DNA of 18,445 bases from JAUREX01 sp044356825 (lineage in GTDB: Bacteria > Pseudomonadota > Alphaproteobacteria > Rhodobacterales > Rhodobacteraceae). The translations under genes were made by a program, and so were the position numbers. How positions within the stretch are numbered: position 1 is the stretch's first letter; each line of letters opens with the position of its first letter. The stretch lies in contig JBIKVM010000037.1 of assembly GCA_044356825.1 (NCBI GenBank), forward strand, positions 1 through 18,445, given 5' to 3'. The notes under the pieces are model-generated. The model saw only the letters and a program-made list of their open reading frames with translations, did no database searches and had not been told where the DNA came from. Below, in pieces: positions 1 through 5,908 of this stretch.

Positions 1-267
1 GTTGCCTTCGTGCCCGCGCCCACGACGGCCGGCACTTTTGACTGGGACGGGATCGGCGGCGGCGGGAATGCCGTCGAACCGGGGGTCTATACCTTCACGC
101 TCGAAAGCTACGCGAAGGGCGAGATGCTCGGCACCTCGGCGGTCGAAAGCTACGCGCGCATTCTCGAGACGCGGCTCGAGCCCGACGGTACGGCGCGCCT
201 CGTGCTCGACGGCGGGATCGCGGTCGCCCCCGAAGACGTGCGCGCCTTGCGCACGGCCCGCGGCTAG
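1..267 (+). CDS. flgD: FlgD, flagellar hook capping protein (3' part only)
   Basis: Only the last 88 codons are in the window; the reading frame is open from base 1 and ends in TAG at 265-267. The fragment carries the FlgD C-terminal signature: a Phe-Asp-Trp-Asp-Gly element, a 'VEPGVYTF' beta-strand segment about 15 residues later, and a closing segment resembling the 'v.L.DG..V...DV..L' tail of the tudor/FLN-like domain. FlgD caps the growing hook so that FlgE subunits polymerise, and is then replaced by hook-junction proteins. The Gly-rich turn after WDG is typical of the family. The N-terminal half, which starts the cap, lies outside the window, presumably with other hook-basal-body genes. 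A 9-bp GC hairpin follows the stop. The family call is fairly firm, though made from the C-terminal domain alone. Confidence 0.8.
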   Translation, partial: VAFVPAPTTAGTFDWDGIGGGGNAVEPGVYTFTLESYAKGEMLGTSAVESYARILETRLEPDGTARLVLDGGIAVAPEDVRALRTARG

Positions 268-271
268 GGCA

Positions 272-300
272 GCCTTCGCCCACTCGGGGGTGGCGAAGGC
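272..300 (+). other. GC-rich inverted repeat between flgD and the HD gene
   Basis: The arms GCCTTCGCC (272-280) and GGCGAAGGC (292-300) are perfectly complementary over 9 bp around an 11-nt loop. No T-tract follows on either strand, so it is not a canonical intrinsic terminator. It could stabilise or mark the 3' end of flgD mRNA. It also sits directly before the GGGGGCGGG run that would act as ribosome binding site for the gene starting at 310, so it could affect that gene's translation. The structure is visible; its role is inferred. Confidence 0.5.
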
Positions 301-309
301 GGGGGCGGG

Positions 310-897
310 ATGCGGCAGGCGCGCGCGTGGCAGAGGATGCTGTCGGGGCGCAGGCTCGATCTGCTCGATCCGAGTCCGCTCGACATCGAAATCGAGGACA
401 TCGCGCATGGCCTGTCGTTCGTGGCCCGCTGGAACGGGCAGACGCGCGGAGATTTCCCCTATTCGGTGGCCGAACATTCGCTGCTGGTCGAGGAGATATT
501 CGCGGCGCGCAATCCGGGCAGCGGGCCGCGCTGGCGCCTTGCCGCGCTGCTGCACGATGCGCCCGAATACGTGCTGGGCGACATGATCAGCCCGGTCAAA
601 TCGGCTCTGGCGCCGCAATTTCACGCGCTCGATGCGCGGATCGCTGCTGCAGTGCATCTGCGCTTCGGTCTGCCGGCAGAATTACCCGCGGCAATCGCGG
701 CGGAAATCAAGCTTGCCGACCGGATGAGTGCGCGCGCCGAAGCCGAGGCAATCGCGGGTTTCACGGCCGCCGAGGCTGACCGACTGTTCGGCCGCACCGG
801 GCAAAATCACTGCCCAGTGCGATTGCGACCACCATCGGAAAGCCGGGCGGAATTTTTGCAACGATTTGGCGGCCTTATGATTCAGGCTGCCATCTAG
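310..897 (+). CDS. HD-domain phosphohydrolase, YfbR-like 5'-nucleotidase family
   Basis: A 195-residue soluble protein with the metal-binding pattern of HD hydrolases: His33 and Arg40-Trp41 near the start, 'SVAEHS' with His56, 'LLHDAPE' with the His82-Asp83 pair and Glu86, 'GDMISPVK' (about 90-97), and a late Asp137 in 'KLADR'. The order H...HD...D, plus the RW and GD..SPVK elements, resembles the YfbR/HDDC2 5'-deoxynucleotidase branch, which dephosphorylates dNMPs with a divalent metal. The substrate here is inferred only from that resemblance. ATG 310 follows a GGGGGCGGG run and precedes the conserved-looking N-terminal region. The gene is separated from flgD by a hairpin and ends 6 bp from the convergent H-NS-like gene. 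Its last 30 or so codons are less GC-rich than the rest. Confidence 0.75.
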   Translation: MRQARAWQRMLSGRRLDLLDPSPLDIEIEDIAHGLSFVARWNGQTRGDFPYSVAEHSLLVEEIFAARNPGSGPRWRLAALLHDAPEYVLGDMISPVKSALAPQFHALDARIAAAVHLRFGLPAELPAAIAAEIKLADRMSARAEAEAIAGFTAAEADRLFGRTGQNHCPVRLRPPSESRAEFLQRFGGLMIQAAI

Positions 898-903
898 ACG
901 CTT

Positions 904-1218
904 TCAGATCGCGAGATCACCGGGCGATTTCCCTGCGGCAATCGCCGCCGTGTACCAGCCGGGCTTACGACCGCGACCCGTCCACGTATCCGAGGGATTT
1001 GCCGGGTTGGCAAAACGCGGCGCAGAGACGCTGCGCTTGCGCGTAACCTTCAGTGCGGTCAGCTCCGCCAGCGAATAGCCGCGCGCCCGTGCGGTCTCTT
1101 CAAGCTCCGCGAGAATTTCGCGCTTGCGCCGCTCGTTGAAGGTGTCAATGGCGCGGATCACACGCGCCTTAAGATCCTTCAATTCAGTGAGTGACATCTG
1201 GTCAAGATTGATGCTCAT
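904..1218 (-). CDS. H-NS/HvrA-family nucleoid-associated regulator
   Basis: A 104-residue basic protein. Residues 8-60 are a charged helical segment (Leu-rich, with 'NERRKREILAELEE') expected to form the oligomerisation coiled coil. Residues 69-104 match the H-NS C-terminal DNA-binding domain, with 'NP.NPSDTWTGRGRKPGW' containing the TWTGRGR.P.W loop that inserts into AT-rich minor grooves. Size and architecture match HvrA/Spb of purple nonsulfur relatives, which adjust photosynthesis genes; that specific role cannot be assumed here. The frame stays open upstream to a TTG at 1248, but ATG 1218 is preferred because AGAGG lies about 6 nt before it and the extra residues do not look like the family. 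The gene lies downstream of bdhA on the same strand but has its own candidate promoter and palindromes. Confidence 0.85.
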   Translation of the reverse strand: MSINLDQMSLTELKDLKARVIRAIDTFNERRKREILAELEETARARGYSLAELTALKVTRKRSVSAPRFANPANPSDTWTGRGRKPGWYTAAIAAGKSPGDLAI

Positions 1219-1247
1219 TGCAGCCTCTGTAGGAAAGTTTGTGCGCA

Positions 1248-1284
1248 ATCCTTAGCAGCGCACAATTGTGCGGGCAAGAAGAAT
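1248..1284 (-). promoter_or_regulatory. Candidate promoter of the H-NS-like gene with embedded palindrome
   Basis: Reading the minus strand, TTGCCC lies 17 bp before TAAGGA, a plausible but weak sigma-70-type pair. The spacer contains a perfect 14-bp palindrome, CGCACAATTGTGCG (1259-1272). A dyad between the -35 and -10 elements is a classic repressor position. The elements are read by eye and no transcription start is known. Confidence 0.4.
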
Positions 1285-1307
1285 GATGGAAACGGGGGCG
1301 AATTCAC

Positions 1308-1326
1308 CGCAATTGGGCAAATTGCG
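1308..1326. repeat. Inverted repeat CGCAATT-N5-AATTGCG
   Basis: Perfect 7-bp arms (1308-1314 and 1320-1326) surround a 5-bp centre, between the bdhA stop and the H-NS-like gene promoter. It shares the CAATT core with the palindrome at 1259-1272. No T-run follows it on the minus strand, so it is not an obvious bdhA terminator. It could be an operator or a weak RNA hairpin at the end of bdhA mRNA. Confidence 0.45.
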
Positions 1327-1334
1327 CCTGCGCC

Positions 1335-2108
1335 TCAGAGCGCCGTCCATCCGCCATCGACGCTGATGGTCGTCCCGGTGATCTGGTCGGCCGCGGGCGA
1401 GCAGAGGAAGACGACCGTGCCGCCAACCTGCTCGACAGTGGCGAACTGGCGCGAGGGCTGGCGGGCGAGCATCACCTCGCGCACCACGCGCTCGCGGTCC
1501 ATGCCGTGCGTCTTCATCTGGTCGGGGATCTGCGCCTCGACGAGCGGGGTCAGCACATAGCCCGGGCAGATCGCGTTGCAGGTGATGCCCTGCCCGGCCG
1601 TTTCGAGTGCCACCGTCTTCGACAGCCCCACCACCCCGTGCTTGGCCGCGATGTAGGCCGACTTGAAGGGGCTGGCCGTCAGGCCATGCGCCGAGGCGAT
1701 GTTGACGATCCGCCCCCAGCCGCGCGCGCGCATCACGGGCAACGCCGCGGCGGTCGTGTGAAAGGCCGAGGAGAGGTTGATCGCTAGGATCGCGTCCCAT
1801 TTCGCGACCGGAAAGGCGTCGACCGGGGCGACATGCTGGATGCCGGCGTTGTTGACGAGGATGTCGCAGCCGCCCGCGGCCTCGATCAGCGCGCGGCAGT
1901 CATCGCCCGAGGCCATGTCGGCGCGCAGATAGCGCGTGCGCACGCCGTGCGCCGCGGCGATTCCGGCTGCGAGGGCGTGATCCTCGGGCGTGTCGGTGAA
2001 GGAGTTCAGCACGACATCGGCACCAGCCCGCGCCAGTTCCGTCGCGATGCCGAGGCCGATGCCCGAGGTGGATCCGGTGATGATGGCGGTCTTGCCGGTC
2101 AGGCGCAT
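1335..2108 (-). CDS. bdhA: 3-hydroxybutyrate dehydrogenase (SDR family)
   Basis: A 257-residue classical short-chain dehydrogenase that oxidises (R)-3-hydroxybutyrate to acetoacetate with NAD+, a step in using polyhydroxybutyrate stores. Visible features are the cofactor loop 'TGSTSGIGLG' (11-20), 'NNAGIQ' (86-91), catalytic Ser139, Tyr152 and Lys156 ('SAYIAAKHG'), 'NAICPGYV' near 198, and the C-terminal 'ISVDGGWTAL'. The 'NNAGIQHV' and 'ICPGYVLTPLVE..IPDQ' segments are typical of 3-hydroxybutyrate dehydrogenases rather than generic SDRs, and the length is normal. ATG 2108 is preceded by an AGAGGGGG ribosome site. The start is only about 28 bp downstream of a strong minus-strand terminator (2137-2164), so bdhA either has a very short leader or is controlled by read-through. 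Confidence is high for the family and good for the substrate. Confidence 0.9.
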   Translation of the reverse strand: MRLTGKTAIITGSTSGIGLGIATELARAGADVVLNSFTDTPEDHALAAGIAAAHGVRTRYLRADMASGDDCRALIEAAGGCDILVNNAGIQHVAPVDAFPVAKWDAILAINLSSAFHTTAAALPVMRARGWGRIVNIASAHGLTASPFKSAYIAAKHGVVGLSKTVALETAGQGITCNAICPGYVLTPLVEAQIPDQMKTHGMDRERVVREVMLARQPSRQFATVEQVGGTVVFLCSPAADQITGTTISVDGGWTAL

Positions 2109-2136
2109 GGTGGCCCCCTCTGATGCTCAGCCAATG

Positions 2137-2164
2137 AAAAAAACGCCGGCACGAAGCCGGCGTT
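2137..2164 (-). terminator. Intrinsic terminator upstream of bdhA
   Basis: On the minus strand the stem AACGCCGGC/GCCGGCGTT (2156-2164 and 2142-2150) with loop TTCGT is followed by an uninterrupted T-run (2143 down to 2137). There is no T-run in the plus direction. It is the best intrinsic terminator in the window. No annotated gene ends into it, which is why an RNA gene just upstream is proposed. Confidence 0.85.
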
Positions 2165-2211
2165 GAGTTGTTGAGGCAGGTTTCATACAGGCAAGAAACC
2201 TAACGAGCAGT
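2137..2211 (-). ncRNA. Candidate small RNA, or terminated leader of bdhA
   Basis: On the minus strand a sigma-70-like promoter (2218-2246) is followed by about 75 nt that hold, in order, a hairpin with 7-bp arms AGGTTTC/GAAACCT (2195-2201 and 2178-2184, loop of 10 nt), a C/A-rich single-stranded linker, and a 9-bp GC terminator stem ending in a T-run at 2137. The expected start is near the A at 2211. There is no sensible protein in this stretch. The layout (promoter, 5' hairpin, linker, intrinsic terminator) is that of a bacterial trans-acting sRNA. The alternative is a 5' leader that ends before bdhA, but I see no antiterminator pairing with the terminator arms. I do not recognise a named RNA family. 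Confidence 0.6.
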
Positions 2212-2217
2212 ATCCAC

Positions 2218-2246
2218 AATATAGGCTTTCGGGCGGTTCCTTCCAA
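2218..2246 (-). promoter_or_regulatory. Promoter for the sRNA/leader transcript
   Basis: On the minus strand the -35 TTGGAA (2241-2246) and -10 TATATT (2218-2223) are separated by exactly 17 bp, the optimum for the housekeeping sigma factor. The -10 box stands out in this GC-rich sequence. The predicted start is about 2211. No start site has been mapped. Confidence 0.6.
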
Positions 2247-2261
2247 GGCAAAAAATTTGCC
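2247..2261. promoter_or_regulatory. AT-rich palindrome between divergent promoters
   Basis: GGCAAA-AAA-TTTGCC is a perfect dyad with 6-bp arms. It abuts the -35 of the minus-strand promoter (2241-2246) and overlaps the candidate plus-strand -35 (2257-2262) of the YejA-like gene. Its position suits a shared operator for both directions. No known regulator motif is recognised. Confidence 0.4.
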
Positions 2262-2285
2262 CCCGGCCGCGGGCGGGCGTAACGT
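2257..2285 (+). promoter_or_regulatory. Weak candidate promoter of the YejA-like gene
   Basis: TTGCCC (2257-2262) and TAACGT (2280-2285) are 17 bp apart and would start transcription near 2292, giving a leader of about 28 nt before ATG 2320. The -10 element is poor, so this is only a suggestion. Confidence 0.3.
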
Positions 2286-2319
2286 GTTTTCCGACCGCCG
2301 CCGCGAAAGGATCCGCCCC

Positions 2320-4143
2320 ATGCCCCGCCTGCGTCCTGCCCTCTTCCTTGCCGCGATCGCGGCCGCCCTCCTGATTGCCCCTGGCGTCCGGGCGCAAGCC
2401 GAGGCACCCGCGCACGCAATCGCTATGTATGGCACACCAGCACTTCCACCCGATTTTGTGTCGCTCCCGCATGTGAATCCGGACGCGCCCAAGGGCGGGC
2501 GGATCGTGTTCGGAGAGTCGGGCGGGTTCGACTCGCTCAATCCGTTCATCCTCAAGGGTCGGGCTCCGGCGGGTATCGCCCCCTACACGGTCGAGACCCT
2601 GATGGGCCGGTCGTGGGACGAACCCTTCACGCTTTATGGCCTTATCGCCGAATCGATTGCGACGGACGATGCCCGCTCGTGGGTCGAATTCACGCTGCGC
2701 CCCGAAGCCCGATTCGCCGATGGCAGCCCGGTGACAGTCGAGGATGTGATCTGGTCCTTCGAGATCCTCGGCACCAAGGGTAGCCCGCGCTATCTGGCCG
2801 CCTACGAGAAGGTCGCCTCGGTCCGCGCCACGGGCCCGCAGAGCGTGCGGTTCGACTTCAAGGAAGCCGACCGCGAATTGCCGCTGCTGCTCGGGCTTCG
2901 GCCGATCCTCAAGAAGGCGCAGTGGGATGGGAAGGATTTCGCCGAATCGGGGCTCGAGGCCCCGATCGGATCGGGCCCCTACGAAGTCGCGGAATTCGAG
3001 GCGGACCGCTTCGTCGTGCTGCGCAAGCGCGAAGACTGGTGGGGCCGCGATCTGCCCTTCAACCGCGGCCTGCACAATTTCGATGAGATCCGCTACGACT
3101 ACTACGCCGATGCCAACGCCATGTTCGAGGCCTTCAAGGCTGGCGCGACCTCGAGCTTTCGCGAGACCTCGATCACCCGCTGGCAGACGGGATATGATTT
3201 CCCCGCGATGCAGGACGGCCGCGTGGTGCGTTCCGAAATCGTGCATGGTCGTCCGTCCGGGATGATGGGCCTTGCCTTCAACACGCGCCGACCCGTCTTT
3301 GCCGACTGGCGCGTTCGGCAGGCGCTGATCGAGGCCTTCAGCTTCGATTTCGTCAACATGACGCTCAATGCCGGGATCCAGCCGCGCATCACCTCCTACT
3401 TCTCGAACTCGACACTCGGGATGGGCGCAGGGGCAGCACCGGCGGAGGTGGCGGCGTTGCTCGCCCCCTTCGCTGACAGCCTGCCGCCCGATGCGCTGGA
3501 CCCAATCGCCCTTCCTCCGGGCGACGGAACCGAGGGCAACCGGAGCGGACTGCGCAAAGCGCTCGCCCTTCTGGCCGAAGCGGGGTGGGACGCAAAGGAC
3601 GGCGTCTTGCGCAATGCCGCCGGCGAGCCCTTCACCTTCGAGGTCCTGCTGCGGCAGGGCGACGACGACATGCGCTCGGTCGCGACGATCTTTGCCGCGG
3701 CCCTCGAACGGGCGGGCATCACGCTCACCATCACGATGGTCGACAGCGCCCAGTACACCGAGCGCGTCACCAACTACGATTTCGACATGACACCGATGTT
3801 GCGGGCCATGTCGCTTTCGCCCGGAACCGAACAGAAGCTCTATTGGGGCAGCTTCGGGGTCGAGACGCCGGGCACGCGCAACCTGCCCGGGGTCTCAAGC
3901 CCGGCCGTGGAAGCGATGATCGAGCGCCTGCTGACCTCGACCGAGCGCGACGATTTCGTGACTGCGGCGCAGGCGCTCGACCGGGCGCTGATGGCCGGGC
4001 GCTATGTGATCCCGCTCTGGTATGCAGACCGCAGTCGCATCGCCCACGACGTCCGCCTGAAGTATCCCGAGCGGCTTCCGGTCTACGGTGACTGGCTGGG
4101 CTTCCAGCCCGACATCTGGTGGTTTGAGGACAAGTCCCCCTGA
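2320..4143 (+). CDS. Periplasmic peptide-binding protein, family 5, YejA-like
   Basis: A 607-residue secreted protein. Residues 1-25 or 1-27 form a signal peptide (Arg-containing start, Ala/Leu-rich core, 'GVRAQA' cleavage region). The mature protein opens with 'AMYGTPALPPDF', then 'NPDAPKGGRI', 'FDSLNPFILKG' and 'ETLMGRSWDEPFTLYGLIAES', which is the YejA-type pattern among SBP_bac_5 oligopeptide-binding proteins. Later segments include 'SGPYEV' and 'GLAFNTRRPVFADWRVRQAL', standard for the fold. YejA homologues deliver peptides (in E. coli also microcin C) to the YejBEF ABC importer. No permease or ATPase gene is adjacent here, so its partner must be elsewhere. ATG 2320 is chosen over an in-frame TTG at 2257 because AAAGGA (2306-2311) precedes it and the signal peptide then starts properly. 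The exact ligand is unknown. Confidence 0.88.
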   Translation: MPRLRPALFLAAIAAALLIAPGVRAQAEAPAHAIAMYGTPALPPDFVSLPHVNPDAPKGGRIVFGESGGFDSLNPFILKGRAPAGIAPYTVETLMGRSWDEPFTLYGLIAESIATDDARSWVEFTLRPEARFADGSPVTVEDVIWSFEILGTKGSPRYLAAYEKVASVRATGPQSVRFDFKEADRELPLLLGLRPILKKAQWDGKDFAESGLEAPIGSGPYEVAEFEADRFVVLRKREDWWGRDLPFNRGLHNFDEIRYDYYADANAMFEAFKAGATSSFRETSITRWQTGYDFPAMQDGRVVRSEIVHGRPSGMMGLAFNTRRPVFADWRVRQALIEAFSFDFVNMTLNAGIQPRITSYFSNSTLGMGAGAAPAEVAALLAPFADSLPPDALDPIALPPGDGTEGNRSGLRKALALLAEAGWDAKDGVLRNAAGEPFTFEVLLRQGDDDMRSVATIFAAALERAGITLTITMVDSAQYTERVTNYDFDMTPMLRAMSLSPGTEQKLYWGSFGVETPGTRNLPGVSSPAVEAMIERLLTSTERDDFVTAAQALDRALMAGRYVIPLWYADRSRIAHDVRLKYPERLPVYGDWLGFQPDIWWFEDKSP

Positions 4144-4150
4144 GCGGGCC

Positions 4151-4179
4151 TTAACCCCGGCAACCGGCAGCCCTATATC
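4151..4179 (+). promoter_or_regulatory. Candidate promoter of the entericidin-like gene
   Basis: TTAACC (4151-4156) and TATATC (4174-4179) are spaced by 17 bp, in the 86-bp gap after the binding-protein stop. The predicted start is near 4186. If real, it would serve the lipoprotein and possibly the acyl-CoA synthetase set downstream. Confidence 0.4.
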
Positions 4180-4229
4180 CCGCGATGGGGGCTGGCGGTC
4201 TGGCCGCGCGCATCAAGGGAAAAACGGAC

Positions 4230-4346
4230 ATGAGGAAGATCATTCTGCTTGCAACGGTCGCGCTGACGCTTGTGGCCTGCAACACGGTCGATGGCGTCGG
4301 GCAGGACATCTCGGGGGCCGCGAACACGATCGGTAGCTGGTTCTGA
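4230..4346 (+). CDS. Entericidin A/B-family small lipoprotein
   Basis: A 38-residue protein with a short basic start (Met-Arg-Lys), a hydrophobic stretch and a lipobox Leu-Val-Ala-Cys with the lipidated Cys at position 17. The mature peptide of 22 residues begins 'CNTVDGVGQDIS' and ends 'AANTIGSWF', the entericidin pattern (CNTv.G.G.Di...G.ai). In E. coli the EcnA/EcnB lipoproteins form a stress-linked antidote/toxin pair acting on the cell envelope; related single genes are common in Proteobacteria and mostly untested. AAGGGA (4215-4220) is 9 nt before ATG 4230, giving a good start. No second entericidin gene is adjacent. It lies 29 bp before the best start of the acyl-CoA synthetase. Confidence 0.8.
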   Translation: MRKIILLATVALTLVACNTVDGVGQDISGAANTIGSWF

Positions 4347-4375
4347 GCACGCGCGGAACAGCAGCAGGGGCGGGG

Positions 4376-5908
4376 ACGTCGGACTGGGATCTGCGCCCGG
4401 CCGATCCCTGCCCGCGTCCGTTCAACCTCGCCGCGCATGCGCTTGCCCATGCGGACAGGCTCGGATCGAAATGCGCCCTGGCGATCGTCGGACCCTCGCG
4501 GGCCGAGAGGTGGCGTTATGATGCGCTGGCGCGGGCCGTCCGCGGCGCCGGCGGAGGGCTGATCGCCGCGGGTATCGTGCCGGGGTCACGCATCGCGCTG
4601 CGGCTGGGCAACACGGTCGATTTTCCGATCTTCTTTCTGGGTGCGATCGCGGCGGGGATCGTGCCGGTGCCGCTGGCCGCAGCGCTGACGCCGGCCGAGA
4701 TCGCGCGGCTTCTGCCCGACCTCGGCCCATCGGCAATTCTGGCCGATCCCGCCTTGCCGCTGCCGGCAGCGCCTGGATGCCCAGTCCTGAGCGGTCCCGA
4801 TCTTGCAGCGCTGCGCGCGCATGCACCCTGCGACTTCGCGATGGGCGATCCTGACCGACCGGCCTATGCGGTCTTCACCTCGGGCACATCGGGGCGGTCC
4901 CGGGCCGTCGTACATGCCCATCGTGCCCTCTGGGCGCGGCGGATGATGCACGCGGGCTGGTATGGCCTGACGGACACCGACCGCCTGATGCATGCAGGTG
5001 CGTTCAACTGGACCTTCACCCTTGGAACCGGCCTGCTCGATCCCTGGAGCGTGGGCGCAACCGCGCTCATCCCCGCAGCGGGGGTCGAGGCGGCGCAGAT
5101 CCCGCTTCTGCTGGCGCGACACGAGGCGAGCCTCTTTGCCGCGGCACCAGGCGTGGTGCGCCAGATGCTGCGGGCGAACTTTCCGCCGCTGCCTCGGCTG
5201 CGCCATGGCCTTGTCGCGGGGGAGACGCTGGCCGACGGGCTGCGCATGGCCTGGCGTGCGGCGACGGGGACCGATCTGCACGAGGCCTACGGCATGTCGG
5301 AATGTTCGACCTTCATCTCGTCATGCCCCGACCGGCCGGCTCCGGCGGGCGCGATCGGCCATGTCCAGCCCGGCCGGCGCGTCGCCATCCTCGGTGCTGA
5401 CGGGGTGCCTGTCCCGCACGGGGCAGCAGGGGTGATCGGGGTGTCGGACGATGATCCGGGGCTATTCCTTCACTATCTGAACGCGCCAGAGGAAACTGCC
5501 GCTCGGATGCGCGACGGCTGGTTCCTCACGGGTGATATCGGGACGATGGATGCGACGGGCGCGGTGCGCTATCTGGGCCGCGACGACGACATGATGAACG
5601 CGGGCGGATTTCGCGTCTCGCCGCTCGAGGTCGAGGCCGCGATGGCCTCCTTCGCGGGCATCGAGGAGTGTGCGGCGGTCGAACTGGAAGTGCGGCCGGG
5701 GGTGCGGGTGATCGCGCTGTGCTACACCGCCTCCACGGATCTTGACAGCAACCTGCTTTCGGCGCACGCGGCGCGTGAACTGGCCCGTTTCAGGCAGCCG
5801 CGCGCGTTCATCCGCGTGCCCTCGCTGCCCCGGGGGGCCAACGCCAAGATCCTGCGCCGTGCCCTGCGAACCCTGACCGTCCCGCCCGCAAAGGCCCCTG
5901 CCCCATGA
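4376..5908 (+). CDS. Acyl-CoA synthetase (AMP-forming, class I adenylate-forming family)
   Basis: About 510 residues from the proposed start. The P-loop-like 'SGTSGRSR' is at 169-176, 'YGMSE' near 305, 'TGDIG' near 385, the hinge 'GRDDDMMNAGGFRVSP' near 400, and the catalytic Lys491 in 'GANAKILRR'. The enzyme should activate a carboxylic acid to an acyl-adenylate and then a CoA thioester; chain length or aromatic preference cannot be read. The first ATG/GTG/TTG in frame is GTG 4577, but the 67 codons before it read as a proper family N-terminus ('PFNLAAHALAHA', then 'ERWRYDAL'). The frame opens after TAG 4334-4336 and offers only CTG or ACG. ACG 4376 has AGGGG 5 nt upstream and would begin (M)SDWDLRPADP, so I place the start there. 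Its stop overlaps the next gene by ATGA. Confidence 0.82.
   Translation, partial: TSDWDLRPADPCPRPFNLAAHALAHADRLGSKCALAIVGPSRAERWRYDALARAVRGAGGGLIAAGIVPGSRIALRLGNTVDFPIFFLGAIAAGIVPVPLAAALTPAEIARLLPDLGPSAILADPALPLPAAPGCPVLSGPDLAALRAHAPCDFAMGDPDRPAYAVFTSGTSGRSRAVVHAHRALWARRMMHAGWYGLTDTDRLMHAGAFNWTFTLGTGLLDPWSVGATALIPAAGVEAAQIPLLLARHEASLFAAAPGVVRQMLRANFPPLPRLRHGLVAGETLADGLRMAWRAATGTDLHEAYGMSECSTFISSCPDRPAPAGAIGHVQPGRRVAILGADGVPVPHGAAGVIGVSDDDPGLFLHYLNAPEETAARMRDGWFLTGDIGTMDATGAVRYLGRDDDMMNAGGFRVSPLEVEAAMASFAGIEECAAVELEVRPGVRVIALCYTASTDLDSNLLSAHAARELARFRQPRAFIRVPSLPRGANAKILRRALRTLTVPPAKAPAP

Noticed and set aside
2127..2186. A 19-residue peptide (ATG at 2186, minus strand) lying inside the candidate sRNA, as a possible leader peptide
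   Set aside because: There is no ribosome site at proper distance, and its codons simply read through the terminator stem; no run of one amino acid suggests attenuation.
2200..3246. A 348-codon minus-strand frame opposite the YejA-like gene
   Set aside because: It is a shadow of the binding-protein frame, runs through the candidate sRNA promoter and has no recognisable domain.
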